Of a stretch of 64,000 nt of DNA, positions 29,242 through 38,740 are shown piece after piece. A model generated the notes under the pieces. It did not search any database and was not told the DNA's origin. It saw only the letters and a list, made by a program, of their open reading frames with translations. The stretch's first letter is position 1. Every line of letters starts with the position of its first letter. Origin of the DNA: Stenotrophomonas sp. 169 (GTDB taxonomy: Bacteria; Pseudomonadota; Gammaproteobacteria; Xanthomonadales; Xanthomonadaceae); the NCBI RefSeq assembly GCF_014621775.1, contig NZ_CP061204.1, positions 2,624,501 to 2,688,500 on the forward strand, in the 5' to 3' direction. A program made the translations under genes and the position numbers.

Positions 29242-30582
29242 TCAGCGCAGCAGGTACTGGTTGAGCAGATTCTCATACGCTTCCTGCCGTCCGCTACGCT
29301 GGCGCGGCTCGCCGGCCTGCTGTGCATGGGCACACAGGTCCTGCAGGGTCAGCTGCCCCTGGGCAAACGCGGCACCGGGGCCTTGGTCGAAGCTGGCATA
29401 GCGCTCGCTGCGCCACTGCTCCAGCGGCGATGCCGTGAGCAGTGCATGGGCGACCTCCAGGCCGCGGGCAAACGCGTCCATGCCGCCGATGTGGGCCATG
29501 AACAGGTCCTGCGGATCTGTTGATTCGCGACGTACCTTTGCATCGAAGTTCAGGCCGCCATCGGCGAATCCGCCCTGCCGCAGCACCACCAGCATCGCCC
29601 CCACCGCGTCATACATGTCGGTGGGGAACTGATCGGTGTCCCAGCCGTTCTGCGGGTTGCCGCGGTTGGCGTCGATGCTGCCCAGCAGGCCCGCGTCGGA
29701 AGCTACCTGCAGATCGTGCGCGAAGGTGTGCCCGGACAAGGTGGCATGGTTGGCTTCGATGTTGAGCTTGAAGTCCTTGTCCAGGCCATGCGCGCGCAGG
29801 AAGCCGACCACGGTGGCGCTGTCGAAGTCGTACTGGTGGTGCATCGGCTCCATCGGCTTGGGTTCGATCAGGAAGGTGCCCGTGAAGCCGATACTGCGCC
29901 CGTAATCGCGGGCCGCTGTCAAAAACCGCGCAAGATGCGCCTGTTCGCGCTTCATGTCGGTGTTGAGCAGGCACGAATAGCCCTCGCGGCCGCCCCAGAA
30001 CACGTAATTGCTGCCACCCAGCGCGACCGTGGCATCCAGCGCCGCACGCACCTGCACCGCGCCGCGCGCCACCACGCTGAAGTCCGGGTTGGTCGCCGCA
30101 CCGTTCATGTAGCGCGGATGCGAGAACAGGTTGGCCGTGCCCCACAGCAGTTTGATGCCGGTCTTGTCCTGCCGCTCGCGTGCCACCTCGACCATGTGCG
30201 CCAGATTGTCCCGGTACTCGCCGATGTCATCGGCATCCGGCGCCAGATCGACGTCGTGAAAGCAGTAGTACGGCACGCCCAGCTTGGTGAAAAACTCGAA
30301 GGCCGCGTCCGCCTTGGATTCGGCACGCGCCAGCGGCGTGGCCCCCTGGTCCCACGGATACGCCCGCGTACCCGGGCCGAAGGGATCGTGCCCTGCCCCG
30401 CAGAAGCTGTGCCAATACGCAACGGCGAAGCGCAGGTGTTCGGCCATGCTGCGGCCACCGATCTGCTTGTCTGCGTCATACACCTTGAACGCCAGCGGAT
30501 TGTCGGAATCACGTCCCTCGAAGGGAATCCGGCCAATACCCGGGAAGAACTCGCGTTGGCCAACGTGGAACGAAGCACTCAT
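29242..30582 (-). CDS. xylA: Xylose isomerase
   Basis: A 446-residue TIM-barrel enzyme converting D-xylose to D-xylulose. Signatures visible are FHDVDLAP (catalytic His region), [29 protein letters not shown] and [14 protein letters not shown] (metal ligands). It is a class II isomerase by length and by the N-terminal [19 protein letters not shown]. The start [10 protein letters not shown] at 30582 was chosen because AAAGGA lies ten bases upstream; the frame is open further up without homology. It lies 22 bp after xylB. Confidence 0.96.
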   Translation of the reverse strand: MSASFHVGQREFFPGIGRIPFEGRDSDNPLAFKVYDADKQIGGRSMAEHLRFAVAYWHSFCGAGHDPFGPGTRAYPWDQGATPLARAESKADAAFEFFTKLGVPYYCFHDVDLAPDADDIGEYRDNLAHMVEVARERQDKTGIKLLWGTANLFSHPRYMNGAATNPDFSVVARGAVQVRAALDATVALGGSNYVFWGGREGYSCLLNTDMKREQAHLARFLTAARDYGRSIGFTGTFLIEPKPMEPMHHQYDFDSATVVGFLRAHGLDKDFKLNIEANHATLSGHTFAHDLQVASDAGLLGSIDANRGNPQNGWDTDQFPTDMYDAVGAMLVVLRQGGFADGGLNFDAKVRRESTDPQDLFMAHIGGMDAFARGLEVAHALLTASPLEQWRSERYASFDQGPGAAFAQGQLTLQDLCAHAQQAGEPRQRSGRQEAYENLLNQYLLR

Positions 30583-30604
30583 GGTCGACATCCTTTTGGG
30601 GGAA

Positions 30605-32134
30605 TCAGGGCAGGCGCTGCCGGTACAGCGGCAACAGTTCCTGCAGATGGTGGGCAAAACGTTGGTACGCACGCACATACAGCGCACCGCGTGCCGGGTC
30701 CGGCCGGGCGGACAGCCGGGGATCGAAGACCACGTGCGCGTCGACGATGTCCTGCAGTGCGTTGCCTTCATGCCCTGCACCGTCGCAGGCCCACAGCGCC
30801 TGCAGCGCCGCACCGAAGGCCGCGCCCTCGGTCTGCAGCGGTACCTCCACCGGCAACTGGAAAAGATCGGCGATCAACTGACGCCAAGCGGCACTGTTGG
30901 CGCCGCCGCCGGTGAGCATGATCCGCTCGCCCTGCAGCCCGGCCTCGCACAGTGCGTCGTAGCCCAGGCGCAGGCTGAAGCTGGCGCCCTCCATCGCAGC
31001 GCGGTACAGATTCGCCGCGGTGAGGTTGTGCAGATCCATGCCATGCAAGGCGCCCTTGGCCAGCGGCAGGTCCGGGCTGCGCTCGCCGTTGAAGAACGGC
31101 AGCAGCACCAGGCCACCGGCACCGGGTTGGCTGGCCGCCATCAACTGCTCGCCGTCACCACGGTGCAGCCCCAGCAACTGCGCGACCTGGTTGGTGGCCA
31201 CGGTGCAGTTCATGGTGCAGATCAGCGGCAACCAGCCGCCATCGGACGCGCAGAAGGCGGCCCAGCGTCCCTGCGGGTCGATCGTCGGGCTTCCGCGCCA
31301 GGCAAACAGCGTGCCGGATGTCCCCAGACTCATGCTCAGGCGGCCTTCGCGCACCGCGCCGGTACCGATCGCCGCCATCATGTTGTCGCCACCACCGACC
31401 GCCACGCGCACAACAGCGGGCAGGCCCAGCGCCTGTGCCGTGGCCGGCTGCAAGGCAAACGTGGCATCAGGCGCGACCAGCGGCGGCAACAGCGCGCGCA
31501 GGTCCCGCGTGCCATCTGTGGCCGCCAGCAACGGGGCAGACCAGGTGCGCGAGCGCACGTCCAGCCAGCCGGTACCCGAGGCATCGCCGCACTCCATGAA
31601 CCGCTCGCCGGTGAGCCACAGGTTGAGGTAGTCGTGTGGCAGCAGGATGCCATCCAGCGCCACATAGACCTCCGGACGATGCTGCCGGGTCCAGGGAAGC
31701 TTCGAGGCCGTATAGCCCACACGCAGCGGATTGCCTGCGGCCGTAATACACGCCGCTTCACCGCCCATCGCCCCTGTGATGTCGTCACATTCGGCGGTGG
31801 TGCTGGTGTCGCACCAGAGCTTTACCGGACCGAGCACGCTGTCATCGGCAGCCACGGGCACGAAGCCGTGCTGCTGGCCCGATACGGCCAAGCCGCGTAC
31901 CCGCGACCGGATGTCCGCGGGCAGCGCCAACACGCAGGCCTGCAGGCAACGGATCCACTCACCTGCGTCCTGCTCGCGGGTGCCGTCATCGGCACTGACC
32001 AGTCCCAGTTCACGTGCCTGCTGGGCCACCACCTGCCGCAGGGCAGAGTCGTAAGCCAGCACCTTCAGGCTCTGCGTCCCCGCATCGATACCCAGATAAA
32101 CGGGTCCTGCTGCCTCACCGCCTTGCTCCCGCAC
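30605..32134 (-). CDS. xylB: Xylulokinase
   Basis: A 509-residue FGGY-family kinase that phosphorylates D-xylulose to enter the pentose phosphate route. The N-terminal phosphate loop is [16 protein letters not shown], the catalytic-domain signature is [13 protein letters not shown], and the adenosine motif is [19 protein letters not shown]. First gene of the run xylB-xylA-sugar porter. A palindrome 15 bp upstream of its start codon is a likely operator. Confidence 0.95.
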   Translation of the reverse strand: MREQGGEAAGPVYLGIDAGTQSLKVLAYDSALRQVVAQQARELGLVSADDGTREQDAGEWIRCLQACVLALPADIRSRVRGLAVSGQQHGFVPVAADDSVLGPVKLWCDTSTTAECDDITGAMGGEAACITAAGNPLRVGYTASKLPWTRQHRPEVYVALDGILLPHDYLNLWLTGERFMECGDASGTGWLDVRSRTWSAPLLAATDGTRDLRALLPPLVAPDATFALQPATAQALGLPAVVRVAVGGGDNMMAAIGTGAVREGRLSMSLGTSGTLFAWRGSPTIDPQGRWAAFCASDGGWLPLICTMNCTVATNQVAQLLGLHRGDGEQLMAASQPGAGGLVLLPFFNGERSPDLPLAKGALHGMDLHNLTAANLYRAAMEGASFSLRLGYDALCEAGLQGERIMLTGGGANSAAWRQLIADLFQLPVEVPLQTEGAAFGAALQALWACDGAGHEGNALQDIVDAHVVFDPRLSARPDPARGALYVRAYQRFAHHLQELLPLYRQRLP

Positions 32135-32148
32135 CCCCGCCTCCGAAA

Positions 32149-32166
32149 ATGTCTACCGCTAGACAT
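32149..32166. promoter_or_regulatory. Candidate xyl operator (LacI-type palindrome)
   Basis: ATGTCTACCGCTAGACAT has arms ATGTCTA and TAGACAT around a central CCGC. It lies 15 bp upstream of xylB and resembles the xyl-box palindromes (TAGCGCTA core) bound by LacI-type XylR in Xanthomonas. No xylR is in the window. The remaining 360 bp to fdxA hold hairpin element copy B and no gene. Confidence 0.55.
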
Positions 32167-32249
32167 CGAGTGTTGCCCGCTGTTTTCGGATTGGCAATGT
32201 GCACTGCGGCAAAAGCACAGGCCGCGCCGGGCCGCGCAGTGCCCTGCCC

Positions 32250-32413
32250 TGCTCTTTTTTTTTCTTTCTTTTTTCGTCGCGGCCACCCACCGCGCCCGCA
32301 CCCTGTCAGAGGGTCGGGCGGAGGGGGTTGGCAGGACGCTGAGCCGCATGGATGCGGCGACGCAGCCTACAGGGACGTACTTGCGGCGTGTCCTGCCAAG
32401 CCCCTCCGCCCGA
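32250..32413 (+). repeat. Long-stem hairpin element, copy B
   Basis: A pyrimidine tract (from 32250, with runs of T) leads to an outer stem formed by 32314-32337 and 32390-32413 (TCGGGCGGAGGGG against CCCCTCCGCCCGA and TTGGCAGGAC against GTCCTGCCA). Inside are GCCGCATGGATGCGGC at 32343-32358 and TACAGGGACGTA at 32368-32379, both hairpins with ANGGA in the loop. It lies between the divergent xylB and fdxA genes. Confidence 0.75.
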
Positions 32414-32527
32414 CCACCACGACGCGCCGCTGTGTCGTGGCCGCGAAGGGGTTTATCCGTTCGACCAGCACCCACGCCCAACCTGTTCTAGAATTGCGGG
32501 CTTGAAGACGGATCTGCCTCTCCCCCT

Positions 32528-32851
32528 ATGCCTTTTGTCGTCACCGAAAACTGCATCAAGTGCAAACACACCGATTGCGTGGAAGTGTGTCCCGTGGATT
32601 GCTTCCACGAAGGCCCCAACTTCCTGGTGATCGATCCGGACGAGTGCATCGACTGCACCCTGTGTGAGCCGGAATGCCCGGTCAACGCGATTTTCCCCGA
32701 AGACGACGTGCCCGCCGGCCAGGAAGTGTTCGTCAGCCTGAATGCCGAACTGGCAAAGGACTGGCCGGTCTTGACCGTGCGCAAGGATCCGCCGGCCGAT
32801 GCAGAAGAGTGGGACGGCAAGCCGGACAAGCTGAAGCTGCTGGAGCGCTGA
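32528..32851 (+). CDS. fdxA: Seven-iron ferredoxin FdxA
   Basis: A 107-residue ferredoxin. The cluster region is [17 protein letters not shown] followed by [12 protein letters not shown], the arrangement of 7Fe ferredoxins with one 3Fe-4S and one 4Fe-4S cluster (Azotobacter FdI-type). The C-terminal extension ([19 protein letters not shown]) is typical of FdxA. It is monocistronic, ended by a strong terminator. Confidence 0.95.
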   Translation: MPFVVTENCIKCKHTDCVEVCPVDCFHEGPNFLVIDPDECIDCTLCEPECPVNAIFPEDDVPAGQEVFVSLNAELAKDWPVLTVRKDPPADAEEWDGKPDKLKLLER

Positions 32852-32865
32852 GACAGGCGCGATGC

Positions 32866-32895
32866 AAAAAAAGGGCGCCGAGGGCGCCCTTTTTC
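32866..32895 (+). terminator. Rho-independent terminator of fdxA
   Basis: AGGGCGCC and GGCGCCCT pair around GAG, preceded by seven A and followed by five T. It begins 15 bp after the fdxA stop codon. Confidence 0.9.
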
Positions 32896-32973
32896 GTAAT
32901 ACCCGGCGGGTGGGGCCGACCAGTGGGGCCTACGGATGGGCCTACGTGTGGGGCCGACCGATGGGGCCGCCTG

Positions 32974-33029
32974 GTAGAGCCGACTTCAGTCGGCTGAAGC
33001 GAGGTGCAGCCGACTGAAGTCGGCTCTAC
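32974..33029. repeat. SMAG-type GTAG palindromes, inverted pair
   Basis: GTAGAGCCGACTTCAGTCGG and its inverted copy ending GTCGGCTCTAC are separated by about 10 bp. Immediately upstream (about 32908-32970) are irregular repeats of GTGGGGCC. The pair lies between fdxA and the convergent lipoprotein gene. Confidence 0.82.
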
Positions 33030-33134
33030 CAAACCAAACCAAACCCAACCCGACCCAACGCACCCAGCCACCTTCAGGCCGCCATCAGCCCATCCACGCC
33101 CGGCATGCTCGGCGTGGACAGGGTCCGACGTGGC

Positions 33135-33683
33135 TTACGGGGCCAGCTTCGCCTTGAGTGCAGCGATCAGCTTCACCGGTGCGTCGCCGGTGGCCGGCAG
33201 GCCGCGCGGGTCAACAGCGGAAATATACGAACCGCCGTTCACGGCCACCACGCGCACCAGGAAGTTGCTGCCTTCGAAGGCGACGTCGTAGGAACCCAGC
33301 AGCTGGGCACGGGTGACGATCTGCACGCCGTCGGTACCCTCCAGCGCGGTGCCGACGGCCCCAAACGCGGCATCCTTGGCGGTGCTGACGTTGAAGCCGG
33401 ACGCGCTGTTGGCCGGGGCGGCAGGCGCCTGACCGGCAACGGCGGGCGCCGCCGGACGGTTGGCCTGCGAGGCCAGCGCGGAACTGGTGCCAGCGGATGC
33501 ACCTGCGGCGGTCGCACCGGCCGGTGCCGTCAGATCCGGCGGCACTTCCAGCGGACGCATTTCCGGGGCCAGGGCGTAATCGCCCTTCGCGCCCTTCTTG
33601 AAGCAACCGGTGGTCGCCACGACGGTGCCGAGGGCAAGGAACGCGATGGACAGCACGCGGAAGGTAGTAGTGGATTGACGCAT
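33135..33683 (-). CDS. Short BamC/NlpB-like lipoprotein
   Basis: A 182-residue lipoprotein: signal peptide and lipobox ending at Cys27 (TVVATTGC). After it comes KGDYALAPEMRPLEVPPDLT, which matches the BamC N-terminal lasso motif (DY...L..P.VPPDLT) that binds BamD in the outer-membrane assembly complex. A low-complexity Ala/Pro/Ser linker and about 85 residues resembling a single small alpha/beta domain follow. E. coli BamC is near 340 residues with two such domains, so this is a reduced form. It lies directly downstream of dapA, the same order as dapA-bamC in E. coli. Confidence 0.72.
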   Translation of the reverse strand: MRQSTTTFRVLSIAFLALGTVVATTGCFKKGAKGDYALAPEMRPLEVPPDLTAPAGATAAGASAGTSSALASQANRPAAPAVAGQAPAAPANSASGFNVSTAKDAAFGAVGTALEGTDGVQIVTRAQLLGSYDVAFEGSNFLVRVVAVNGGSYISAVDPRGLPATGDAPVKLIAALKAKLAP

Positions 33684-33711
33684 GGGAATCTCCTGGGACG
33701 CCACGTGGGGA

Positions 33712-34602
33712 TCAGTGGCTGGAAAGGGCTTCAAGCGCGGCGATATCACCGGCCAGTTGCTCGGCAGCGGGCTGGTGCGCTGCCGACAGGGGCAGCAGCG
33801 GCAGGCGCAGGTCGTGTCCGATGCCGATCCGGCGCAGCAGCGCCTTCACCGGGATCGGGTTGGATTCAACACCGCAGAAATCATGGAACGGCTGCAGTCG
33901 CGCGTCCCAGCTGTCGGCGGCGGGGTCATGCGCGGCGGCGAGGTCACACAGGCGGCGATAGGCGCCCGGCAAGGCATTGGACCCCACCGAGATCAACCCC
34001 TCCATGCCGGCCTGGATGGAACGCGACGCGGTCCCGTCATCGCCACTGAGCACCACGAAGCCCGGCGCACGCAGCGCCAGCAGGGCCTGCACGCGGCCGG
34101 CCTCGCCCACCGCTTCCTTGATGCCGACGATGTTCGGGTGCTGGGCCAGCTCGGCCACCGTGTCCGGCAGCATGTCGCAGCCGGTGCGGCCCGGCACGTT
34201 GTACAGGACCACCGGCAGCCCGCCTTGGTCCGCCACCGCGCGGTAATGCGCGATCAGGCCGGCCTGGGTGGGACGCACGTAGGGGGGGGTGACGACCAGC
34301 GCGTGGGTAGCGCCGGCCGCCGCCGCGCGCCGGGTCTGGGCGATCGTCCTGGCGGTGCCCGACAGGCCGGTACCGGCCAATACCGGCAGCCGACCGGCGA
34401 CCTGCGCGACCGCGCTGGCCAGCAGCTGGTCGTACTCGTCGTCGGACAGGGTGGAGGCTTCGCCGGTGGAACCTGCCACGACAACGCCGTGCACGCCTCC
34501 TTCCAGCTGCAGGCGCAGCAGACGCTGCCAACCATCGATATCGAGGGAACCGTCGGCCCGGAACGGGGTCGCCAGCGCGGTGATGAGACCGGAAAGGGAC
34601 AA
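33712..34602 (-). CDS. dapA: 4-hydroxy-tetrahydrodipicolinate synthase
   Basis: A 296-residue class I aldolase of lysine/diaminopimelate synthesis. STGEASTL opens the active site, the catalytic Tyr lies in [13 protein letters not shown] and the Schiff-base Lys in [11 protein letters not shown]. The frame has no ATG at the expected N-terminus, so TTG at 34602 is the likely start ([14 protein letters not shown]), read as Met. Upstream codons in the same frame have no resemblance to DapA. It is divergent from gcvR and followed by the BamC-like gene. Confidence 0.94.
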   Translation of the reverse strand: MSLSGLITALATPFRADGSLDIDGWQRLLRLQLEGGVHGVVVAGSTGEASTLSDDEYDQLLASAVAQVAGRLPVLAGTGLSGTARTIAQTRRAAAAGATHALVVTPPYVRPTQAGLIAHYRAVADQGGLPVVLYNVPGRTGCDMLPDTVAELAQHPNIVGIKEAVGEAGRVQALLALRAPGFVVLSGDDGTASRSIQAGMEGLISVGSNALPGAYRRLCDLAAAHDPAADSWDARLQPFHDFCGVESNPIPVKALLRRIGIGHDLRLPLLPLSAAHQPAAEQLAGDIAALEALSSH

Positions 34603-34767
34603 GGCGTGCTGCTCTTGGCTGTAGGGGAGACGCGGCGGGGCCGGAAAGCTCCGATGCGCCCTGCATGTTACTTGCGGCGCGAAAGCGCGGGCAAGTATGC
34701 TGGTCACCGGTGAATCCCCGCCCGTTGCGGGCATTCAGACTCACGCACGCATTACCCCGGAATCGCC

Positions 34768-35328
34768 TTGACCGACACCACCCCGCGCCCTTCGCCGAGC
34801 GAAAACCACCTCCTGATCAACGCCTATACGACGCATCCGGAGTCCCCCCTGCTGCCTGTCACCCGCCGCATCGCAGATAGCGGCTGCAACCTGGTCGACG
34901 CCCGCCTGTCCACCGTGGGCCGCGATGTATCGGTCACCGCGCTGGCCACCGGCTCGTGGGATTCGGTCGCCAAGCTGGAAGCCATGCTGACGCGGCTGGA
35001 GCGCGAAGAAGGCTTGAAGCTGGTCTGGTACCGCACCGAAGCGAAAGGCGCACAGTCCAACCTGTTGCCCTACATCGTGGAAGTGATTGCCGCCGACAAG
35101 CCCGGCATCCTGTTCCAGCTGGCCGATTTCTTCGACCGCCAAGGCATCACCATCGAAAACCTGCAGAGCACCCGCTACCGGGCCATGCAGACCGGCGCGG
35201 AAATGTTCAGCGCGCAGGTCACCGTCGGCGTGCCCGCTGCCATGCACATCGCCGCGCTGCGCGATGACTTCCTGGAGTTCTGCGACCATCTGAACCTGGA
35301 TGCGATCATGGACCCGATGAAGTTCTGA
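34768..35328 (+). CDS. gcvR: GcvR-type ACT-domain regulator
   Basis: A 186-residue protein with two ACT domains (about residues 14-90 and 100-180). The second begins YIVEVIAADKPGILFQLADF. In E. coli, GcvR binds GcvA and represses the glycine cleavage operon. Position next to bcp and divergent from dapA is the same as in E. coli, which supports orthology. The start is TTG at 34768, giving LTDTTPRPS read as Met; no ATG is available without losing the first ACT strand. Confidence 0.85.
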   Translation: MTDTTPRPSPSENHLLINAYTTHPESPLLPVTRRIADSGCNLVDARLSTVGRDVSVTALATGSWDSVAKLEAMLTRLEREEGLKLVWYRTEAKGAQSNLLPYIVEVIAADKPGILFQLADFFDRQGITIENLQSTRYRAMQTGAEMFSAQVTVGVPAAMHIAALRDDFLEFCDHLNLDAIMDPMKF

Positions 35329-35440
35329 CGGTTTTTCGCGCGTTCGTCACGGGTGCGCGATGTTTCATGAAGCTGTAGCAGCGTGCAGGTGTAGTGGCAT
35401 TCAGTCGATTGGCCAGAACCCGGTTCGGCACAAGGAACAT

Positions 35441-35920
35441 ATGGACAACGGCGACACCCTGGACCGCACCACCCTCTCCCTGCCGCTGGCGCTGTCCGGC
35501 GGCGATCACGCCACCCTCGCCGATTTTTCCGGCTCGTGGCTGGTGCTTTACTTCTACCCGAAGGACAGCACTCCCGGCTGCACCACCGAAGGGATCGATT
35601 TCAACGCCCGGCTGCCGCAGTTCGAACAGCTCGGCGCCCGCGTGCTCGGCGTGTCCCGGGATTCCGTCAAGTCGCACGACACGTTCTGCGCGAAGCAGGG
35701 ATTTCGTTTCCCACTGATCAGCGACACGGATGAGGCGCTGTGCGCTGCGTTCGATGTGATCAAGCTGAAGAACATGTACGGAAAGCAGGTGCGCGGCATC
35801 GAACGCAGCACATTCCTGATCTCGCCGGAAGGCCGCATCGTGCAGTCGTGGCGCAAGCTGAAGGTAGCCGGCCATGCCGATGCGGTTCTCGACGCGCTGA
35901 AGGCCGCCCAAGCACAGTGA
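35441..35920 (+). CDS. bcp: Peroxiredoxin Bcp/PrxQ
   Basis: A 159-residue thiol peroxidase. Peroxidatic Cys47 lies in FYPKDSTPGCTTEG. The E. coli Bcp resolving Cys five residues later is absent, but Cys83 is 36 residues away, the spacing reported for Xanthomonas PrxQ, where the partner Cys sits in helix alpha3. So this is probably an atypical 2-Cys enzyme rather than a 1-Cys one. The start MDNGDTLDRT at 35441 was chosen from domain boundaries. Downstream of gcvR. Confidence 0.9.
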   Translation: MDNGDTLDRTTLSLPLALSGGDHATLADFSGSWLVLYFYPKDSTPGCTTEGIDFNARLPQFEQLGARVLGVSRDSVKSHDTFCAKQGFRFPLISDTDEALCAAFDVIKLKNMYGKQVRGIERSTFLISPEGRIVQSWRKLKVAGHADAVLDALKAAQAQ

Positions 35921-35999
35921 CTCCCATCGCCTACTTCGTCCGTCACCACCCTGCCCTGCAGGCTGTGGTGATTTTTCCCTGCCCGTCCACCAGGAACCG

Positions 36000-37400
36000 A
36001 TGATGACCCGAGGCAAGCGCATCTACGTGCTGGATACCAACGTGCTGATGCACGATCCCACCGCGCTGTTCAAATTCGAGGAGCACGATGTCTACCTGCC
36101 GATGCAGGTGATCGAAGAACTGGACAATGGCAAGAAGGGCACCTCTGAAGCGAGCCGCAACGCACGCCAGGTAAGCCGGTTCCTCAATGAACTGGTGCAG
36201 GCGTCGGGGCTGGACAACCTCGCCGAAGGCATTCCCCTGCAGCTGCCCAACGGCCTGCAGCTGCGTGGCAAGCACAGTGCGGGCAAGCTGCGCTTCCAGA
36301 CCAGCCATTTCGATGCCGGCAAGAGCTTTGGCAAGGTCATCCCGGACAACGCCATCCTGGGCGCGATCCTGGCCTTGAACGAGGAGACGCCGGAAGTTCC
36401 GGTGGTGTTCGTGTCCAAGGACATCAACCTGCGGATCAAGGCAGCGATCGCAGGCATCGTGTCCGAAGACTACGAAAACGACCGCGCGCTGGATGATTTC
36501 AGCCTGCTTTACACCGGCGCCACCGAGCTGCCGGAAGACTTCTGGAAGCTGCACGGCAGCGACCTGCGCAGCTGGAGCGACAAGGGCCGCACGCATTACG
36601 AAGTGGAAGCGCATGAGACCGAAGACTGGTACCCGAACCAGTACGTCCATCTGCCCGGTGATGACGAAGTCGAGCTGCGTGTCAGCAAGGTCGCCGGAGA
36701 CAGGATCACGCTGTCGCTGGTCGATGATTTCCGCCACGGCAGCCATGCCGTATGGGGTATCAGCGCGCGCAACCGCGAACAGAACTTCGCCCTCAATGCA
36801 CTGATGGACCCGGACATCGACTTCGTCACCCTGCTGGGTACTGCCGGCACCGGCAAGACCCTGCTGGCGCTGGCTGCGGGCCTGGCGCAGACGCTGGACC
36901 AGCAGCGTTACCGCGAAATCATCATGACCCGTGCGACGGTCAGCGTGGGCGAAGACATCGGCTTCCTGCCCGGTACCGAAGAAGAAAAAATGACGCCGTG
37001 GATGGGCGCGCTAACCGACAACCTGGAAGTGCTGACCCAGCCTTCCGAAGGCGGTTCGTGGGGGCGGGCGGCAACCAACGACCTGCTGGCCAGCCGGATC
37101 AAGATCCGCTCGATGAACTTCATGCGCGGCCGTACGTTCCTGTCGCGTTACCTGATCCTGGACGAGGCGCAGAACCTCACGCCGAAGCAGATGAAGACCC
37201 TGATCACCCGCGCCGGCCCTGGCACCAAGATCGTCTGCCTGGGCAACGTGGAGCAGATTGATACGCCGTACCTGACCGAGACCACCTCGGGCCTGACCTA
37301 CGCGGTGGACCGTTTCAAGAACTGGCCGCACAGCGCGCACATCACCCTGCGCCGGGGCGAACGTTCGCGCTTGGCCGACTACGCTTCGGAGGTGCTGTGA
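36000..37400 (+). CDS. PIN-PhoH family protein (PhoH2-type)
   Basis: A 466-residue two-domain protein. The N-terminal PIN nuclease domain starts KRIYVLDTNVLMHDP and keeps the acidic residues expected of an RNase. The C-terminal PhoH ATPase has Walker [16 protein letters not shown] and Walker B-like YLILDEAQNLTPKQMK. Such fusions act as RNA helicase/RNases, in some species encoded with an antitoxin-like partner; none is seen here. ATG codons at 36000 and 36003 are both possible. It overlaps the next lipoprotein gene by 4 bp (GTGA). Confidence 0.9.
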   Translation: MMTRGKRIYVLDTNVLMHDPTALFKFEEHDVYLPMQVIEELDNGKKGTSEASRNARQVSRFLNELVQASGLDNLAEGIPLQLPNGLQLRGKHSAGKLRFQTSHFDAGKSFGKVIPDNAILGAILALNEETPEVPVVFVSKDINLRIKAAIAGIVSEDYENDRALDDFSLLYTGATELPEDFWKLHGSDLRSWSDKGRTHYEVEAHETEDWYPNQYVHLPGDDEVELRVSKVAGDRITLSLVDDFRHGSHAVWGISARNREQNFALNALMDPDIDFVTLLGTAGTGKTLLALAAGLAQTLDQQRYREIIMTRATVSVGEDIGFLPGTEEEKMTPWMGALTDNLEVLTQPSEGGSWGRAATNDLLASRIKIRSMNFMRGRTFLSRYLILDEAQNLTPKQMKTLITRAGPGTKIVCLGNVEQIDTPYLTETTSGLTYAVDRFKNWPHSAHITLRRGERSRLADYASEVL

Positions 37401-37897
37401 GCAACATGATGTGGAAAACGCTGCCGCTGGTGGCGGTTGCCCTGCTGGCGGGCTGCAGCACGGTGAAAGGGCCGCCCAGCGTGCCGACGGCGATCAAGAC
37501 AGGGCAATCGTGGGTGGTGACCCGGCCGGTCATTGCCGCGCAGGTGCTGGACACGTGCTCGCGCCCCAGCCCGGGGCGCGACGAGGGCCGGGTCACCGGT
37601 TACTGGGCCCCCAGTCGCCAGCAGGTGGAGCAGCTCGAAGCGCAACTTGCGCAACTGGAGCCCCGTGTCGCGGCGCCGCAGGATTTCGATCGCCAGTACG
37701 TCGGCATCGAGGCCGGCGGCAGCGAGCTGATCTACGTCAACGCCTTCCACCTGCCGGACAACAGCACGATCAATCCGGCACGCGAAGCGATCCGCGCCTG
37801 CGATGGCGGGGCGATGTTCTGGGGTGCGGTGTTCGATCCGAAGACGGCCACGTTCTCCGAGTTCCATCCCAATGGCGGCGGCAAACCGGGCATCTGA
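37397..37897 (+). CDS. Putative lipoprotein of unknown function
   Basis: A 166-residue protein starting with GTG overlapping the phoH stop. The signal peptide ends in LLAGC, with the lipidated Cys at residue 20. The mature part has TCSRPSPGRDEGRVTGYWAP, a helical segment (QVEQLEAQLAQLEPRV), then YVGIEAGGSELIYVNAFHLP and GGAMFWGAVFDP. I do not recognise a named family. Two mature cysteines besides the lipidated one could form a disulfide. It is probably co-expressed with the PhoH gene. Confidence 0.72.
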   Translation: MSNMMWKTLPLVAVALLAGCSTVKGPPSVPTAIKTGQSWVVTRPVIAAQVLDTCSRPSPGRDEGRVTGYWAPSRQQVEQLEAQLAQLEPRVAAPQDFDRQYVGIEAGGSELIYVNAFHLPDNSTINPAREAIRACDGGAMFWGAVFDPKTATFSEFHPNGGGKPGI

Positions 37898-37930
37898 CGG
37901 CCGGTGCTCCTCACGGCCTACAATGCCTGC

Positions 37931-38740
37931 ATGAGCCCGAACACCCCCGCCTCCGTCCTCACCATCGCCGGATCTGATTCCGGCGGTGGTGCCGGTATCC
38001 AGGCCGACCTGAAAGCCTTTGCCGCACATCGCGTGCATGGGCTTTCCGCGATCGCCGCGCTGACGGCGCAGAACACGCGCGGCGTCATCGCGGTGCACGT
38101 GCCGCCGATCTCGTTCCTGCAAGCGCAGATCGACGCCTGTTTCGACGACTTCGACGTGCATGCCGTCAAGCTGGGCATGCTGGCGACCGCCGAGGTCATC
38201 CACTGCGTGGCCGATGCGCTGGAGAAACATCGCCCGCCGCACATCGTGCTGGATCCGGTGATGGTCGCCACCAGTGGTGCGCGGCTGCTGGAAGACAGTG
38301 CGCTGGACGCCCTGCGCGCGCGCCTGCTACCACTGGCCACGCTGATCACCCCGAACACGCCGGAAGCCGAGCTGCTGATCGGACGCCGCATCCTCAATGC
38401 CGACGACGCCGAGCATGCGGCGGCCATCCTGCTGGACCGTGGTGCGGGCGCGGTGCTGCTGAAAGGCGGCCATCTGCATGAAGGCAACCGGGTCATCGAC
38501 CGGTACTTCGATGGCGTCAGCAGCGAGGAATTCAGCCACGCACGCCTGGTGGTGGATGCGCATGGCACCGGATGCACGCTGGCCTCTGCCATCGCCGCGC
38601 AACTCTGCAACGGCCTCAGCCTGCCCAACGCCTGCGAGGCCGCGATCGATTATGTGGCGCGTGGCCTGCAGCTGGGCTACCTGCCTGGTCGCAGCGAGGT
38701 GCTGGTGCTGGACCATTTCGGTGCGGCAACCCACGCATGA
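37931..38740 (+). CDS. thiD: Hydroxymethylpyrimidine/phosphomethylpyrimidine kinase
   Basis: A 269-residue ribokinase-fold enzyme that phosphorylates HMP and HMP-P for thiamine synthesis. The N-terminus [20 protein letters not shown] is diagnostic, and the late [15 protein letters not shown] holds the anion hole and catalytic Asp. Start [10 protein letters not shown] at 37931. No thiamine riboswitch is seen upstream. It overlaps the next gene by 4 bp. Confidence 0.93.
   Translation: MSPNTPASVLTIAGSDSGGGAGIQADLKAFAAHRVHGLSAIAALTAQNTRGVIAVHVPPISFLQAQIDACFDDFDVHAVKLGMLATAEVIHCVADALEKHRPPHIVLDPVMVATSGARLLEDSALDALRARLLPLATLITPNTPEAELLIGRRILNADDAEHAAAILLDRGAGAVLLKGGHLHEGNRVIDRYFDGVSSEEFSHARLVVDAHGTGCTLASAIAAQLCNGLSLPNACEAAIDYVARGLQLGYLPGRSEVLVLDHFGAATHA

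Noticed and set aside
35441..35920. Bcp as a 1-Cys peroxiredoxin because Cys+5 is missing
   Set aside because: Cys83 at +36 matches the known PrxQ subtype with an alternative resolving cysteine.
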